DNA from: Amycolatopsis sp. MtRt-6
GTDB lineage: Bacteria > Actinomycetota > Actinomycetes > Mycobacteriales > Pseudonocardiaceae
Reading direction: 5' to 3'
DNA: 64,000 nt
Assembly: GCF_017308975.1 (NCBI RefSeq)
Contig: NZ_JADWPD010000025.1
Location: forward strand, 111,277-175,276
Part shown: positions 36,073 through 44,366 of the stretch, piece after piece
How the letters are laid out: each line of letters opens with the position of its first letter
How positions within the stretch are numbered: the first letter of the stretch is position 1
Translations under genes and position numbers: made by a program
Notes under the pieces: generated by a model
What the model was told of the DNA's origin: nothing
Seen by the model: only the letters and a program-made list of their open reading frames with translations
Databases searched by the model: none

Positions 36073-36686
36073 TGCGCTGCCAGGCGAGGAATCGTCTTCA
36101 GTATTGAGTCCTCAATAATTCGAATGTCGCCCAGCTTTCCCTCTGAGCGAAGGGGTGAGATCCACCAGGTGACCACGCCACCGAGAACTCGACTGGGAGG
36201 CAGTACCATGAGTGAGTTCGGGTGCATGAGTTCGATTCCTCTCATGCGGCTCAACTCTCGCGGAATGGTCGCGCCGGGCGCTACGAAGAAATAGCCACCA
36301 CTAGGCGCCAGGGCGACCGGGCCTAAATGTCTCTCCTCAAGAAGTGCAGATGCCTCGCAAGCGAGCGAAGTGGATACCCGCAATACTTCGAAAGAGTCGC
36401 CTACTGGCGCCAAGATCGCGTGCTGATGCGTCTCCCACCAGGTCGCAACGACTCGTCGGTCTGTCGTCGCGCGCTCGGGCGGCACAGTAGGTTCGGCAAC
36501 ACCCAGGGGTTTCACAGAAATGGGATGACAATTCGCGATACCATCGCAAACTGGACCAGGAAGTACGCGCCAACCCAAGGCGGCATACTTGTGAGCTGCA
36601 GCCAACAGGGCCCGCCGCGGACGGGAATCACAGTTTGCGGCGGGAAACGGTATAGGCGATGAGCCGTGCGCCGCGGTAGCGGTCAT
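36069..36686 (-). CDS. PrimPol-like N-terminal domain protein, probably inactive
   Basis: The 205-residue protein resembles the N-terminal half of bifunctional primase/polymerase (AEP) proteins: AAHKYAALGWRVLPGPVCDG, a C...C segment, TDRRVVATWWETHQHAILAPVGDSFEVL. In active members the strand after this holds an acidic metal-binding pair; here it reads VLRVSTSL, with no Asp, so catalysis is doubtful. ATG at 36686 is preferred over the longer open frame because it follows a GAGAGGAAC leader. A 17-bp hairpin lies upstream. It may be a recruited regulatory or nucleic-acid-binding version of the fold. Confidence 0.65.
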   Translation of the reverse strand: MTATAAHGSSPIPFPAANCDSRPRRALLAAAHKYAALGWRVLPGPVCDGIANCHPISVKPLGVAEPTVPPERATTDRRVVATWWETHQHAILAPVGDSFEVLRVSTSLACEASALLEERHLGPVALAPSGGYFFVAPGATIPRELSRMRGIELMHPNSLMVLPPSRVLGGVVTWWISPLRSEGKLGDIRIIEDSILKTIPRLAAQ

Positions 36687-36699
36687 AGGAACAGTTCCT
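36687..36699. promoter_or_regulatory. Palindrome at the translation start of the PrimPol-like gene
   Basis: AGGAAC-A-GTTCCT is a 13-bp palindrome directly abutting the ATG at 36686 and includes the AGGAAC part of the ribosome binding site. It could be an operator or an RNA hairpin that hides the ribosome site. Confidence 0.5.
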
Positions 36700-36711
36700 C
36701 TCACGTTGAGG

Positions 36712-36765
36712 GCTGGCCCGCGTAACCCGCATGAGGGGGATGATGCGTGGGTTACGCGGGCCAGC
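36712..36765. promoter_or_regulatory. Large hairpin with 17-bp perfect arms
   Basis: GCTGGCCCGCGTAACCC (36712-36728) pairs with 36749-36765 across 20 bases, and the inner ends (GCAT...ATGC) can extend the pairing. It lies 25 bp upstream of the PrimPol-like gene and downstream of a small membrane-protein ORF. Possible roles are an intercistronic terminator, a leader structure, or a replication structure of a former mobile element. Confidence 0.65.
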
Positions 36766-36866
36766 AACGCAGACGGCCAGGGCAGGCGACGGCCCGGCTC
36801 ATGTCTGCGTATTCAAACGCGCACGCCTGGGTCCATGAGCGTGCGCGCCCAGCCGACTTCGCGCCT

Positions 36867-37079
36867 TCACCAGTCGGCTGGCTGGATACCCGGTGATCGA
36901 ATCAGTGTCGGAAACCCGCTCCGACCACCGGGCCGCCTGGGCACAGGGACGATGGGACAAAGGTGCACCCATCGGCAGGCTGACCACCTGGCGACCGCCG
37001 ACAACGAGGCGGTGGTGACGAGCAACAACACCAGGGCGGCCGCTACAGACAGTGGAACCGCGATCAAGACCGTCACCAT
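36867..37079 (-). CDS. Small putative membrane protein
   Basis: This 70-residue ORF has an N-terminal hydrophobic helix (VTVLIAVPLSVAAALVLLLV) and a basic, Pro-rich tail. ATG at 37079 has AGGAAGAGG about eight bases upstream. It is on the same strand as the PrimPol-like operon and separated from it by the 17-bp hairpin. No family was recognised, and it could be spurious. Confidence 0.45.
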   Translation of the reverse strand: MVTVLIAVPLSVAAALVLLLVTTASLSAVARWSACRWVHLCPIVPVPRRPGGRSGFPTLIRSPGIQPADW

Positions 37080-37279
37080 GACCCGTCCCTCTTCCTGGGC
37101 TTCGACTGTTTGCGCTGGTCACACAGCGTGGGTGGACGACTCCAGGTTCGCGTGGCCTTCGCTGACATCGGAACGTCATGGCCACTGACTTCCTCTGCCT
37201 TCTTCTGCCATCTGGCGATCAAGCTCGCCGAGGCGGTGACAGCGCCCTAACCTGGGACTTGTCCGTGGAGACGGGAGAG

Positions 37280-38602
37280 ATGATGGTCGAGGACGAGCTA
37301 CCGCGCACCCGGCTCGCGCAGCTGATGAAGCAGCAGCACATGACCGTCCAAGACCTGCGTGACCGCCACCGGGAGATCACGGGCACCGAACTCTCGGAAC
37401 GGCAGGCCTATCGCTGGCTCGGTGGAGACATGAAGGGCCGGCCGTATCCGCATTCGCAGGCCGCTCTTGAGCAAATGTTCTGCGAGTCGGCGGTTCGTTT
37501 GTTCGGCCCACCACACGGAAGCGGGCTTGTACTACAAGCTCACTCGAACGAGGTAATCGCCCTGCCGCACGATCCCGCGCAGCAGGACTGGCAACGGCAG
37601 GTCCTCGCCACGAGCGCTCAGCGGGCGCGCGAGTTCCTGAGCAGGACGGAGGTCCCCAACGTGGGTGCAGAAACACTCGACCAACTGACCGACGACGTTC
37701 GAGGGCTGACCGTCGACTACCAGCAGAAACCGCTGGAAAGCCTGCTCGGCAAGATGAGCGCGACACAGAGCGAGATCTTTGGTCTCCTCGAAGGTCGACA
37801 GCGCCCAAGTCAGACCCTGGACCTGTTCCTGCTGGCAGGCGTGGCGTCCGGGCTGATGGCTCGCGCTGCCCACGACCTCAACTCGCCACAGGAGGCGATG
37901 ACCCACGCCCGCGCGGCGTTCACCGCCGCCGACAACGCCGGCCATGACGGCTTGAAGGCGTGGGCGAAGGGGCTGCAGTCGCTGATCGCGTACTGGGCAG
38001 GCCGCTACGACGACTCCGTTCGATACGCCGGTGAGGGTTCGCAGTTCGCACTACACAGCCCCAACACCTCGGCCGTCTGGCTGGCGGCCGGCGAGGCGCG
38101 CTCGCTCGCGGCGCTCGGCCGGTACGAGGAGGCGCGGGGCGCCGTCGATCGAGCGACCGAAGCCCGGGACCAGGTCCGGCGCGACGACCTCGACGAACTC
38201 GGCGGTTTCTGCACCTTCAACCGTCCTCGTCAGCTGTACTACGCCGCAGAAGCGCTGGCGTGGGCCGGGCCGGACTTCGCGGAGGAGAGCGAACGGTTCG
38301 CGCTGGAAGCCACTGCGGCGTATGACGCCGCTCCCAGCTCAGATCGGGCGTTCGGCGACGAAGCGGGCACGCGATGCGCACTGGCCATAGCCCGTATCCA
38401 CCGCGGTGAGTTCGAGGGTGCAGCGGACGCAATGGTCGGGGTCCTTGTACTACCCATTGCCCAGCGCACGCACGGCGTCGTTACCGCGGTCGAGCACGTC
38501 GAAAACCGGCTGGCGGCCCTCGACGCCGACGGCCGTGCGGTCGACGAACTCGGCGACTCGATGCGTTCGTTCGCATCCCAGCGGCTGGCGCTGCCGCAGT
38601 GA
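37280..38602 (+). CDS. HTH protein with TPR-like C-terminal region
   Basis: This protein of about 440 residues has an N-terminal helix-turn-helix-like segment (LAQLMKQQHMTVQDLRDRHREITGTELSERQAYRWLGGDMKGRPYPHS is the region, residues about 10-55) and a long helical, TPR-like region (about 170-430) with Ala/Gly-Tyr-rich repeats such as ARSLAALGRYEEARGAVDRA. Such XRE-TPR proteins are common actinobacterial regulators of secondary metabolism, conjugation or peptide signalling. The frame is open to 37178; ATG 37280 or 37283 is preferred because GGGAGAG precedes it. Its stop overlaps the GNAT gene start. Confidence 0.78.
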   Translation: MMVEDELPRTRLAQLMKQQHMTVQDLRDRHREITGTELSERQAYRWLGGDMKGRPYPHSQAALEQMFCESAVRLFGPPHGSGLVLQAHSNEVIALPHDPAQQDWQRQVLATSAQRAREFLSRTEVPNVGAETLDQLTDDVRGLTVDYQQKPLESLLGKMSATQSEIFGLLEGRQRPSQTLDLFLLAGVASGLMARAAHDLNSPQEAMTHARAAFTAADNAGHDGLKAWAKGLQSLIAYWAGRYDDSVRYAGEGSQFALHSPNTSAVWLAAGEARSLAALGRYEEARGAVDRATEARDQVRRDDLDELGGFCTFNRPRQLYYAAEALAWAGPDFAEESERFALEATAAYDAAPSSDRAFGDEAGTRCALAIARIHRGEFEGAADAMVGVLVLPIAQRTHGVVTAVEHVENRLAALDADGRAVDELGDSMRSFASQRLALPQ

Positions 38603-39165
38603 CGACGACCGAACCGACAGCACCCGATGGCGAGGTTTCACTTACCGGGCAACGAACTCGCTTGCGCGAATTCGTCAGTGCTGACGGCGCTGCAGCCTAT
38701 TCGATCGTCGGGGACGACCGGGTCACCAAGTTCCTGTCGTTCGACAGCCGCAGTCCGGCTGCCGCACAAGAGATGATCGACGGGGCTGTCCAGCGATCCA
38801 AGTCCCAGCCTCGCAACGAGTTCTACCTTGCGATGACACAACTCGACGACGACGGCTTGATCGGCTTCTGCCGCCTGGCGCTCACGGGAGTCAAGGCGGC
38901 GAAGCTCGGTTACGCGGTGGCGGCTGCCCACTGGGGCCGAGGCTACGCGAGCGATGCCGTCAGCATCATGCTCGGATACGCCTTCGGTTCGCTCTCCCTG
39001 CACCGGGTCACCGCGGCGATCGGTCCGGACAACGCTGCTTCGCAAGCAGTCGTGGAGAAGCTGGGATTCGTCCGAGAAGGTGTCCTGCGCGATCACGTCT
39101 TCACGAACGGTGCCTGGCGCGACTCCGTCCTGTACTCGCTCCTGCACGACGAATGGGCGACGTAG
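38599..39165 (+). CDS. GNAT-family N-acetyltransferase (RimJ/RimL type)
   Basis: The 188-residue protein starts TRLREFVSADGAAAYSIVGDDRVTKFL, typical of RimJ/RimL-like acetyltransferases. It contains the acetyl-CoA-binding region GYAVAAAHWGRGYASDAV and the C-terminal NAASQAVVEKLGFVREGVLRDHVFTNGAWRDSVLYSLL. GTG at 38599 overlaps the upstream stop (GTGA), coupling it to the HTH/TPR gene. It likely acetylates an amino group of a protein, peptide or small molecule; the substrate is unknown. Confidence 0.9.
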   Translation: MTTTEPTAPDGEVSLTGQRTRLREFVSADGAAAYSIVGDDRVTKFLSFDSRSPAAAQEMIDGAVQRSKSQPRNEFYLAMTQLDDDGLIGFCRLALTGVKAAKLGYAVAAAHWGRGYASDAVSIMLGYAFGSLSLHRVTAAIGPDNAASQAVVEKLGFVREGVLRDHVFTNGAWRDSVLYSLLHDEWAT

Positions 39166-39220
39166 GGATGCCCGCCGGTCAGCCCAAGGGGCCCTCGGCG
39201 AGAAACCGACGCCGCCGGAC

Positions 39221-39859
39221 CTACGCGAGCACCGCGGCCAACGTCAAGTAGACGCCACCACCGAGCACGACGCCGGCGATCGCGCCTGTGGTGACCTGCG
39301 CCGCGGTGTGGTCCTTGAGCTCGACGCGGGACCAGCAGACCCAGGCGACCGCCACGAACAGCAGCGCCAGCCAGGGGCCGTAGACCTTCATCAGCATGAC
39401 GGTCGCACCAGCGGCGACGATGGCGTGCATCGAAATCTTGAACCGGAGACCGAAGGTGACCGCCAGCGCGACGACCAGGCACGCGAGCTCGGCCGCAGCC
39501 AGCGCGATCATCTCGTGCGGGGCGTTGCCCACCAGCAGGATGACGAACCCGGCGGCCAGCGAGCTGATGCACGCGGCGAACGGAACCAGGCGTCCGGCTC
39601 GGTTGGTGACGTGGTGGCTGTCCCATTTGCCCTGCTTGGCGCCACGGACGATAACGGCCATCGGGATGAGTGAACCGGTGACGCCGACGATCAGGCCCCA
39701 GAGCAGGGTCTCGCCGAGGTGGTGCCCAGTGACCTGCCAAGCCACGACGAGCGGCAGGCCGAGCACCCACACCCACGGCGCCAGGACCTCCGTCGCCACC
39801 CGGGCAAGCCGCTGCCGAGGTCCGGCGGGTGCGGTTTCAGTGGGCAGTGTCGAGGACAT
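39221..39859 (-). CDS. PAP2-like membrane protein
   Basis: This 212-residue protein has about six hydrophobic segments. Traces of the phosphatidic acid phosphatase type 2 signature remain: SMHA in the second position and SRVELKDHTAAQVTTG in the third, with its His. The first motif is weak (NRAGRLVPF). It may be a phosphatase of lipid phosphates or a degenerate relative. It is the last gene of a four-gene minus-strand operon and overlaps the preceding gene by 23 bp. Confidence 0.75.
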   Translation of the reverse strand: MSSTLPTETAPAGPRQRLARVATEVLAPWVWVLGLPLVVAWQVTGHHLGETLLWGLIVGVTGSLIPMAVIVRGAKQGKWDSHHVTNRAGRLVPFAACISSLAAGFVILLVGNAPHEMIALAAAELACLVVALAVTFGLRFKISMHAIVAAGATVMLMKVYGPWLALLFVAVAWVCWSRVELKDHTAAQVTTGAIAGVVLGGGVYLTLAAVLA

Positions 39860-41015
39860 CGCTGCTGGTCTCCTGGCTGGTGCGGGTCAGCGTGGTGTAG
39901 GCGGTGGCGACGGCGGCGAACCACGCGGCTTCGTCGCGGTCATCCGTCGCGTCTGCCGGAGTAAACGCTACCGATTCGTCGGCGTTGACCGGTTCGGCAC
40001 TGGCCAGCGCTGTGGCGATGGTCACCGCCTGCGCCACAGCGGCTGCGGGCATCTCGCGGCCGGCCTCGCGCCGGGTGTCCGCCAGCGCTGCCGCGTAGAC
40101 GGCGGGGTCAAGGTACGCCTGGAGGGGACCAACGAGCACGTCGTTGATCTCGGTCATGCGCTGGCGAACGCGATCAGTGATGTCGGTTCGGCCGGTCGGA
40201 ACGCCGCTGAACTTCACCTCGGGAGCGAAGGCCGTGAGGTCTCGCCAGAGCGGTTCGAGCTGGCGGTAGTGGCGTCGGAGCTGGTGCCGCGGCCCGACGG
40301 CCGGGACGGTGACCCCTGCCATGAGCAGCAGAATGCCGACTGTCGTCAGGAGCCCGGCGACCACGCCGTTCAGCGCGTGCGCCCATGCTGGGCTGAAGCC
40401 GACCGCCAAGGTGAGCGAGTACAGCACCTTGTGCGCGACGAAGACCAGCCCGGTGATCCCGCCCCAGCGCAGCAAGCGCAGGCCTGTACGGAGGTAGCCG
40501 CGGCGAAGTTCGCGGGCGTGCCGGGCGACATACACGACGTCGAACATCGCGATGCCGAGATAGATCTCGAAGATCGCGAGGTAGGCGACGGCCAGGGCGG
40601 GGTTTCCGGCTTCGCCGTTGATCGCCGGGCCAGTGCTGTGCACGGGACCGACGAGGTAGAGCAGGCCAAGCGCGAGCTCCGCGATCACGAGGATTCGGGT
40701 GCGGACTCGCACCTTGGCCGGTACGGCGGCGGTCGGGTGGGCCAGGTGCAGCACGAACAGCTGCAAAAAGTACGCAGCGAAGAGCGTCAACACGTGAACC
40801 AGGTAGTTCGGCAAGGTCGGCACGCCGAACAGCCAGTTGGCGACGCCGAAGTCAGTGCCCAGGATGAGGGCGACGTTCAACGCGGCCAGCGCCTTGACCA
40901 TCGCCAAGAGGCCCGGTGTCCGGGAGCGGCGCCAGGATCTGTACCAGTAGATCAGCGCGCCCGTTACGGCGAGCCAGACCAGTGTTGACTGCAGCTGTGC
41001 GATGACGAGTGACAT
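39837..41015 (-). CDS. MAB_1171c-like multi-pass membrane protein
   Basis: The 392-residue protein has seven or so hydrophobic helices in the first 250 residues and a cytosolic C-terminal region with the recognisable RHYRQLEPLWRDLTAFAP and RMTEINDVLVGPLQAYLDP segments of the actinobacterial MAB_1171c family. The family is annotated as putative transporters without experimental function. ATG at 41015 shares one base with the stop of the ImmA/IrrE gene (TGATG), so the longer open frame is not used. Confidence 0.82.
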   Translation of the reverse strand: MSLVIAQLQSTLVWLAVTGALIYWYRSWRRSRTPGLLAMVKALAALNVALILGTDFGVANWLFGVPTLPNYLVHVLTLFAAYFLQLFVLHLAHPTAAVPAKVRVRTRILVIAELALGLLYLVGPVHSTGPAINGEAGNPALAVAYLAIFEIYLGIAMFDVVYVARHARELRRGYLRTGLRLLRWGGITGLVFVAHKVLYSLTLAVGFSPAWAHALNGVVAGLLTTVGILLLMAGVTVPAVGPRHQLRRHYRQLEPLWRDLTAFAPEVKFSGVPTGRTDITDRVRQRMTEINDVLVGPLQAYLDPAVYAAALADTRREAGREMPAAAVAQAVTIATALASAEPVNADESVAFTPADATDDRDEAAWFAAVATAYTTLTRTSQETSSDVLDTAH

Positions 41016-41599
41016 CAGTCCTCCAAGAGGCGGTAGCGGGCGGCCGGCGTGTCGCCGGTCGCGGAGAGGTTGGGCCGGGTCCGGCGCTCGATCAGGTATG
41101 CGAAGGCTTCCGCTGCCTGTTCCTGGTCCTCGGCGAACCCGCCAGCTCGCTGAACCGCACGCGCGACGGAGGCATGGTCCGGACCACCGTTTCTGGTCTT
41201 GATCGGCTCGATCTGCTCGCCGGCGTGGCGGCACCAGATGTGGCCGAGTTCGTGCAGGATGATGTGCCGCCTGTGCGACGGCGTGGTTTCTGGTCGGTAG
41301 AAGACGTAGTCGGCTGAGGGATCGGCGATCCAAACCCCGTAGGGCAGCGGCTCCTCGGTGCGGCGGGACTCGGCGATGATCGGTTCCGGGTAGGGCAGGA
41401 TCTTGATCGGGTGCCCTCGTAGCTCTGACAGCCTGACCGCGAGCGTTTCCGGCGCAGCCGTGGCAGCCAGGTCGAGTTCATCGACCAGCGTCTTGACGTC
41501 GTCAACATCGGTGATCGGCTCAGTACCGTGCACATGGGTAACGCGTCGAAACTTTCGAATCCGCTGCAGGAGACAGCGCCGTCGGGCGCGTTCAGTCAT
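41015..41599 (-). CDS. ImmA/IrrE-family metallopeptidase-like protein
   Basis: This 194-residue protein has a zinc-protease motif HELGHIWCRH and a downstream acidic segment (EDQEQAAEAFAYLIERR) that can supply the third ligand. ImmA/IrrE proteins usually cleave a partner repressor. The upstream gene, overlapping by eight bases, encodes an HTH protein, so this pair may form a repressor/protease switch for the operon or a nearby element. Confidence 0.85.
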   Translation of the reverse strand: MTERARRRCLLQRIRKFRRVTHVHGTEPITDVDDVKTLVDELDLAATAAPETLAVRLSELRGHPIKILPYPEPIIAESRRTEEPLPYGVWIADPSADYVFYRPETTPSHRRHIILHELGHIWCRHAGEQIEPIKTRNGGPDHASVARAVQRAGGFAEDQEQAAEAFAYLIERRTRPNLSATGDTPAARYRLLED

Positions 41600-42032
41600 G
41601 GGCTGCCGCGCCGTCCTCGCTTTCGAGCGAGCTCACGTGTGCCGCAAGCGCTTCAATCAACGATGTGCTCCGCTCGGACATGCCGGGGAAGTTGCGGAGC
41701 AAGACCGCCTGCCCTCTGCGCTGTTGTGGAGGCACGGCCGGTTCCTTGCTCCGCTCGATCCGCTCTACCCATCGGTTGTGCACCTCGCGATCAAGGAAGA
41801 ACCCTGATGGCACACCGAAAAACCGGGCGAAGCCGCGGATGTGGCTCGCGCGGGGGTCGTCTTTCCTGCCTTGGCGCAACAGCCAGACGTAGCTGTACGA
41901 GATGTCTACGCCGTCGTCCTTGAGTGCTCGCGCGACGTCGCGATCGCTGTACGGCTTGCCGTCCTCCCGCGTGCACTTGTCGAACAGGAAGCTCAAGGCT
42001 TCCGCGAACGACACTTCCCCCTGCTCGGCCAT
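41592..42032 (-). CDS. XRE/EspR-like helix-turn-helix regulator
   Basis: This 146-residue protein has an HTH in the first 80 residues (YSDRDVARALKDDGVDISYSYVWLLRQGRKDDPRASHIRGFARFFGV is the region), arranged like EspR, followed by a C-terminal helical segment. It heads the minus-strand operon with the ImmA/IrrE-like protease and is divergent from the prophage replication genes, so it could control either side. ATG at 42032 is preceded by AAGGGG. Confidence 0.82.
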   Translation of the reverse strand: MAEQGEVSFAEALSFLFDKCTREDGKPYSDRDVARALKDDGVDISYSYVWLLRQGRKDDPRASHIRGFARFFGVPSGFFLDREVHNRWVERIERSKEPAVPPQQRRGQAVLLRNFPGMSERSTSLIEALAAHVSSLESEDGAAAHD

Positions 42033-42086
42033 TCGGACCCCTTGTTTACAGACGTAAGCAATTCCGAGTGTTTTCCGCGGATATCG

Positions 42087-42117
42087 TTGACATGCGCGGC
42101 CTAAACCACGCTATGGT
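42087..42117 (+). promoter_or_regulatory. Candidate promoter for prophage early genes
   Basis: TTGACA (42087-42092) is followed after 19 bp by TATGGT (42112-42117). The spacing is long, but the -35 is perfect and lies in a 261-bp divergent gap that is AT-richer than its surroundings. Confidence 0.4.
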
Positions 42118-42195
42118 CGGCCGCACTGAGCTGTCAACCAGTAAAAACACCGAACAGAAATTGTTAACGCATATCAACACCTGACTCGTCATCCG

Positions 42196-42217
42196 CCCTG
42201 CTCGGCGTCGAGCAGGG
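42196..42217. terminator. Short hairpin in the divergent gap
   Basis: CCCTGCTCG (42196-42204) pairs with CGAGCAGGG (42209-42217) across GCGT. It lies 77 bp before the first prophage gene and could be an attenuator in its leader. Confidence 0.45.
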
Positions 42218-42293
42218 TCATGATCACTGCACCCCTAACTTTGCCCATCGGGCGGTCTGTGGCGTGCGTTAACCGCTTTCGGGAGTTAAGTCC

Positions 42294-42632
42294 GTGGTAC
42301 AGAACACACCCAATTCGCTTGCGGTTCCGGTGGACCTTGCATCCACGCGATCGATCGACTCGTTTGCCCACATCATCGGGGCGCTGCGGCGGATCAAGAG
42401 CAAGCAGGCGAAGCTGTCGCAAGAGCGCAAGGACGGAGAAGCGGTGCTTAAGGCCGCCCTCGTCGCTGTGGGGGCGACGGTCGGCACCGTCAACGGGGTG
42501 CCCGTCGTCTCGTTCGCCAGCTCGACCCGCATCGCGCTCGATCAGAGCCAGCTCAAGGAGCGCCGCCCCGACATCTTCGAGGAGTTCAGCGACATCTCGG
42601 AGGTATGGACCTTCCGTCTTTTGGCCGCATGA
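42294..42632 (+). CDS. Prophage hypothetical protein
   Basis: This 112-residue protein has a coiled-coil-like central helix (ALRRIKSKQAKLSQERKDGEAVLKAAL) and a C-terminal part (NGVPVVSFASSTRIALDQSQLKERRPDIFEEFS) similar to small proteins found near recombination and replication genes in actinophages. GTG at 42294. It is the first gene of the plus-strand prophage block and is coupled (ATGA) to the next. Confidence 0.7.
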   Translation: MVQNTPNSLAVPVDLASTRSIDSFAHIIGALRRIKSKQAKLSQERKDGEAVLKAALVAVGATVGTVNGVPVVSFASSTRIALDQSQLKERRPDIFEEFSDISEVWTFRLLAA

Positions 42633-43063
42633 AGGCTGTTCCGTTTGCCGAGCTGGTCTCGCTGGCCCGGGCGATGGTCGCCCGGGCCGGCGGGCATGGC
42701 TCGCCGGTGCAAGGGGAGTCCGGCGAGACGGCCGCGACCGTAGCCGCGTTGCTCACCGCGGAACCGCGCAACGAGGCTCAGGTGCTGACGATCGTCACGG
42801 TAATCGTGCGTGACGCTCTGGCCGATCCTCTGCGGGAGACCTTCGCGAACCGGTGGCGCCCACTGCTGCCGCGTTGGATACAGCCGCAGCTGATCGGCGC
42901 GACGGTGAACCGCCTGCGGGCGGCCGGGCTGTTGGTGACGACCGGTCGCTACGTCCGTTCCACCGACTCTGCCGGGCGCAACGGTGGCAAGCTGCAGCCG
43001 GTGTACGCGTTCGACGCAGCAGCGCTGCGCGAATACGGCAAGACCCAATCCGCCGCCTCCTAG
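42629..43063 (+). CDS. Prophage hypothetical protein, winged-helix-like C-terminus
   Basis: This 144-residue protein has its ATG at 42629 overlapping the preceding stop. The C-terminal segment (PQLIGATVNRLRAAGLLVTTGRYVRSTDSAGRNGGKLQPVYAF is the region) looks like a recognition helix and wing, so a DNA-binding role in replication is possible. It is followed by the replication initiator-like gene. Confidence 0.65.
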   Translation: MKAVPFAELVSLARAMVARAGGHGSPVQGESGETAATVAALLTAEPRNEAQVLTIVTVIVRDALADPLRETFANRWRPLLPRWIQPQLIGATVNRLRAAGLLVTTGRYVRSTDSAGRNGGKLQPVYAFDAAALREYGKTQSAAS

Positions 43064-43148
43064 CGCGGCTCGTCAAGGCGCCGACCCGCCGTGCCCAGGC
43101 ACGGCGGTACTCACCGCGTCGATTTCAAGACTCTGTAGGGGATTACTC

Positions 43149-44366
43149 GTGGCGCGCGATCACGCCCGAATCGATGTTCACATCTGGAATGACGAGGACT
43201 TCCAGCAGCTGTCCCTGCTGGCGAAGATGCTCTACGTACAGCTGGTGTCGCAGCCGAAGCTGTCCTACGCCGGGGTGCTGGACCTGGCGGTCAAGCGCTG
43301 GAGCCGCCCACACGCCGACGTCGACATCACGGCGTTGCGAGCGGCCCTGGACGAGCTGGACGCAGCCCGGTTCGTGGTGATCGACCACGACACCGAGGAG
43401 TTGCTGATCCGCACGTTCATCCGGAACGACGAGCTGTACAAGCAGCCGAACGTGCTGCGCGCTGCCCTGCGAGTCGCGTTCGAGATCGAGTCGCCGGTGC
43501 TGCGGGCCGCATTGGCGGCCGAGCTGCGGCAGCTGCCTGCCGACGTGACCGGTCCGGCCCCAGCCTTTGCAGCGGCCGCGCTGGAGGCTGGGGCGCGGGA
43601 ACTGCCCGGTGAGGTCAAGGCCGCGATGTCGATCCGCGGCACCACTCGCCCGCCGGCCACGCCCCGCCGTGCCGCCGAGACGTCCGATCCAGCCACGCCC
43701 GTGAACCAGCTGGCGGACCAGCCGGAGAACCCTCTCGCGAACCCTTCGCCGGACCCTTCGCCGAAGGCCCAGGGAGAAGGGAGTGGGGAGCGGGAGACTG
43801 GAGAACCTGATGTTCCTTCTCGTAGCAAGAAAGTGGGGTCTCCCGCGCGCGCACGCGAGGCCGCGGCTTCAGCCGGGCTCGCCGAGCTGGCACCGCAACT
43901 CGAGCACGACCTCGCAGCGGCCGAGCGGCCTTCGGCGCGGCAGCGGCGGCGCACCGAGGCTGAGCGGCTGGTGGACTTCTACGGCGCCGAGGTTCCGGGC
44001 CGAGTGCGGGCGCAGCTGGCGGCCGAGGTGATCGCGATGCTGCGCGACGGCATCGCCACCAGCGTGATCAGCGCCGGACTCGCCGTGTGGTCGACCAAGA
44101 CACTCCCGGCGCGATTCCTGCCTGAGCTGGTCGGCGAGCGGATGCGTGCGACTCGAACGGGAGCCATCGACGCGACGGGCCGCGAACGGGACGTGCGGAT
44201 GATCGAGCAGTTCGAGCAACTGCGTACCGACGCGATCGCTGAGGACGACCAGGACGGCGTCGGCGCGATCGTCCGGCACGCCGAGCTACGGCACGCCGAC
44301 GCCGTGCAGATCGATGCCGTGCTGGATGCCGCGTTCGGCGAACTCGCCGCGGGGCAGGCTGCGTGA
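43149..44366 (+). CDS. Phage replication initiation protein-like
   Basis: The 405-residue protein starts at GTG 43149. The N-terminal region (ARIDVHIWNDEDFQQLSLLAKMLYVQLVSQP and DVDITALRAALDEL) is the winged-helix module seen in actinophage O-type/DnaD-like replication proteins. A low-complexity Pro/Ser/Glu linker (about 165-240) leads to a helical C-terminal domain. In phages such proteins bind the origin and load helicase. The position after early regulatory genes fits. Confidence 0.7.
   Translation: MARDHARIDVHIWNDEDFQQLSLLAKMLYVQLVSQPKLSYAGVLDLAVKRWSRPHADVDITALRAALDELDAARFVVIDHDTEELLIRTFIRNDELYKQPNVLRAALRVAFEIESPVLRAALAAELRQLPADVTGPAPAFAAAALEAGARELPGEVKAAMSIRGTTRPPATPRRAAETSDPATPVNQLADQPENPLANPSPDPSPKAQGEGSGERETGEPDVPSRSKKVGSPARAREAAASAGLAELAPQLEHDLAAAERPSARQRRRTEAERLVDFYGAEVPGRVRAQLAAEVIAMLRDGIATSVISAGLAVWSTKTLPARFLPELVGERMRATRTGAIDATGRERDVRMIEQFEQLRTDAIAEDDQDGVGAIVRHAELRHADAVQIDAVLDAAFGELAAGQAA

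Noticed and set aside
33302..42032. Prophage left attachment site or integrase
   Set aside because: No integrase, excisionase, tRNA gene or flanking direct repeat could be recognised, so no att site is called.
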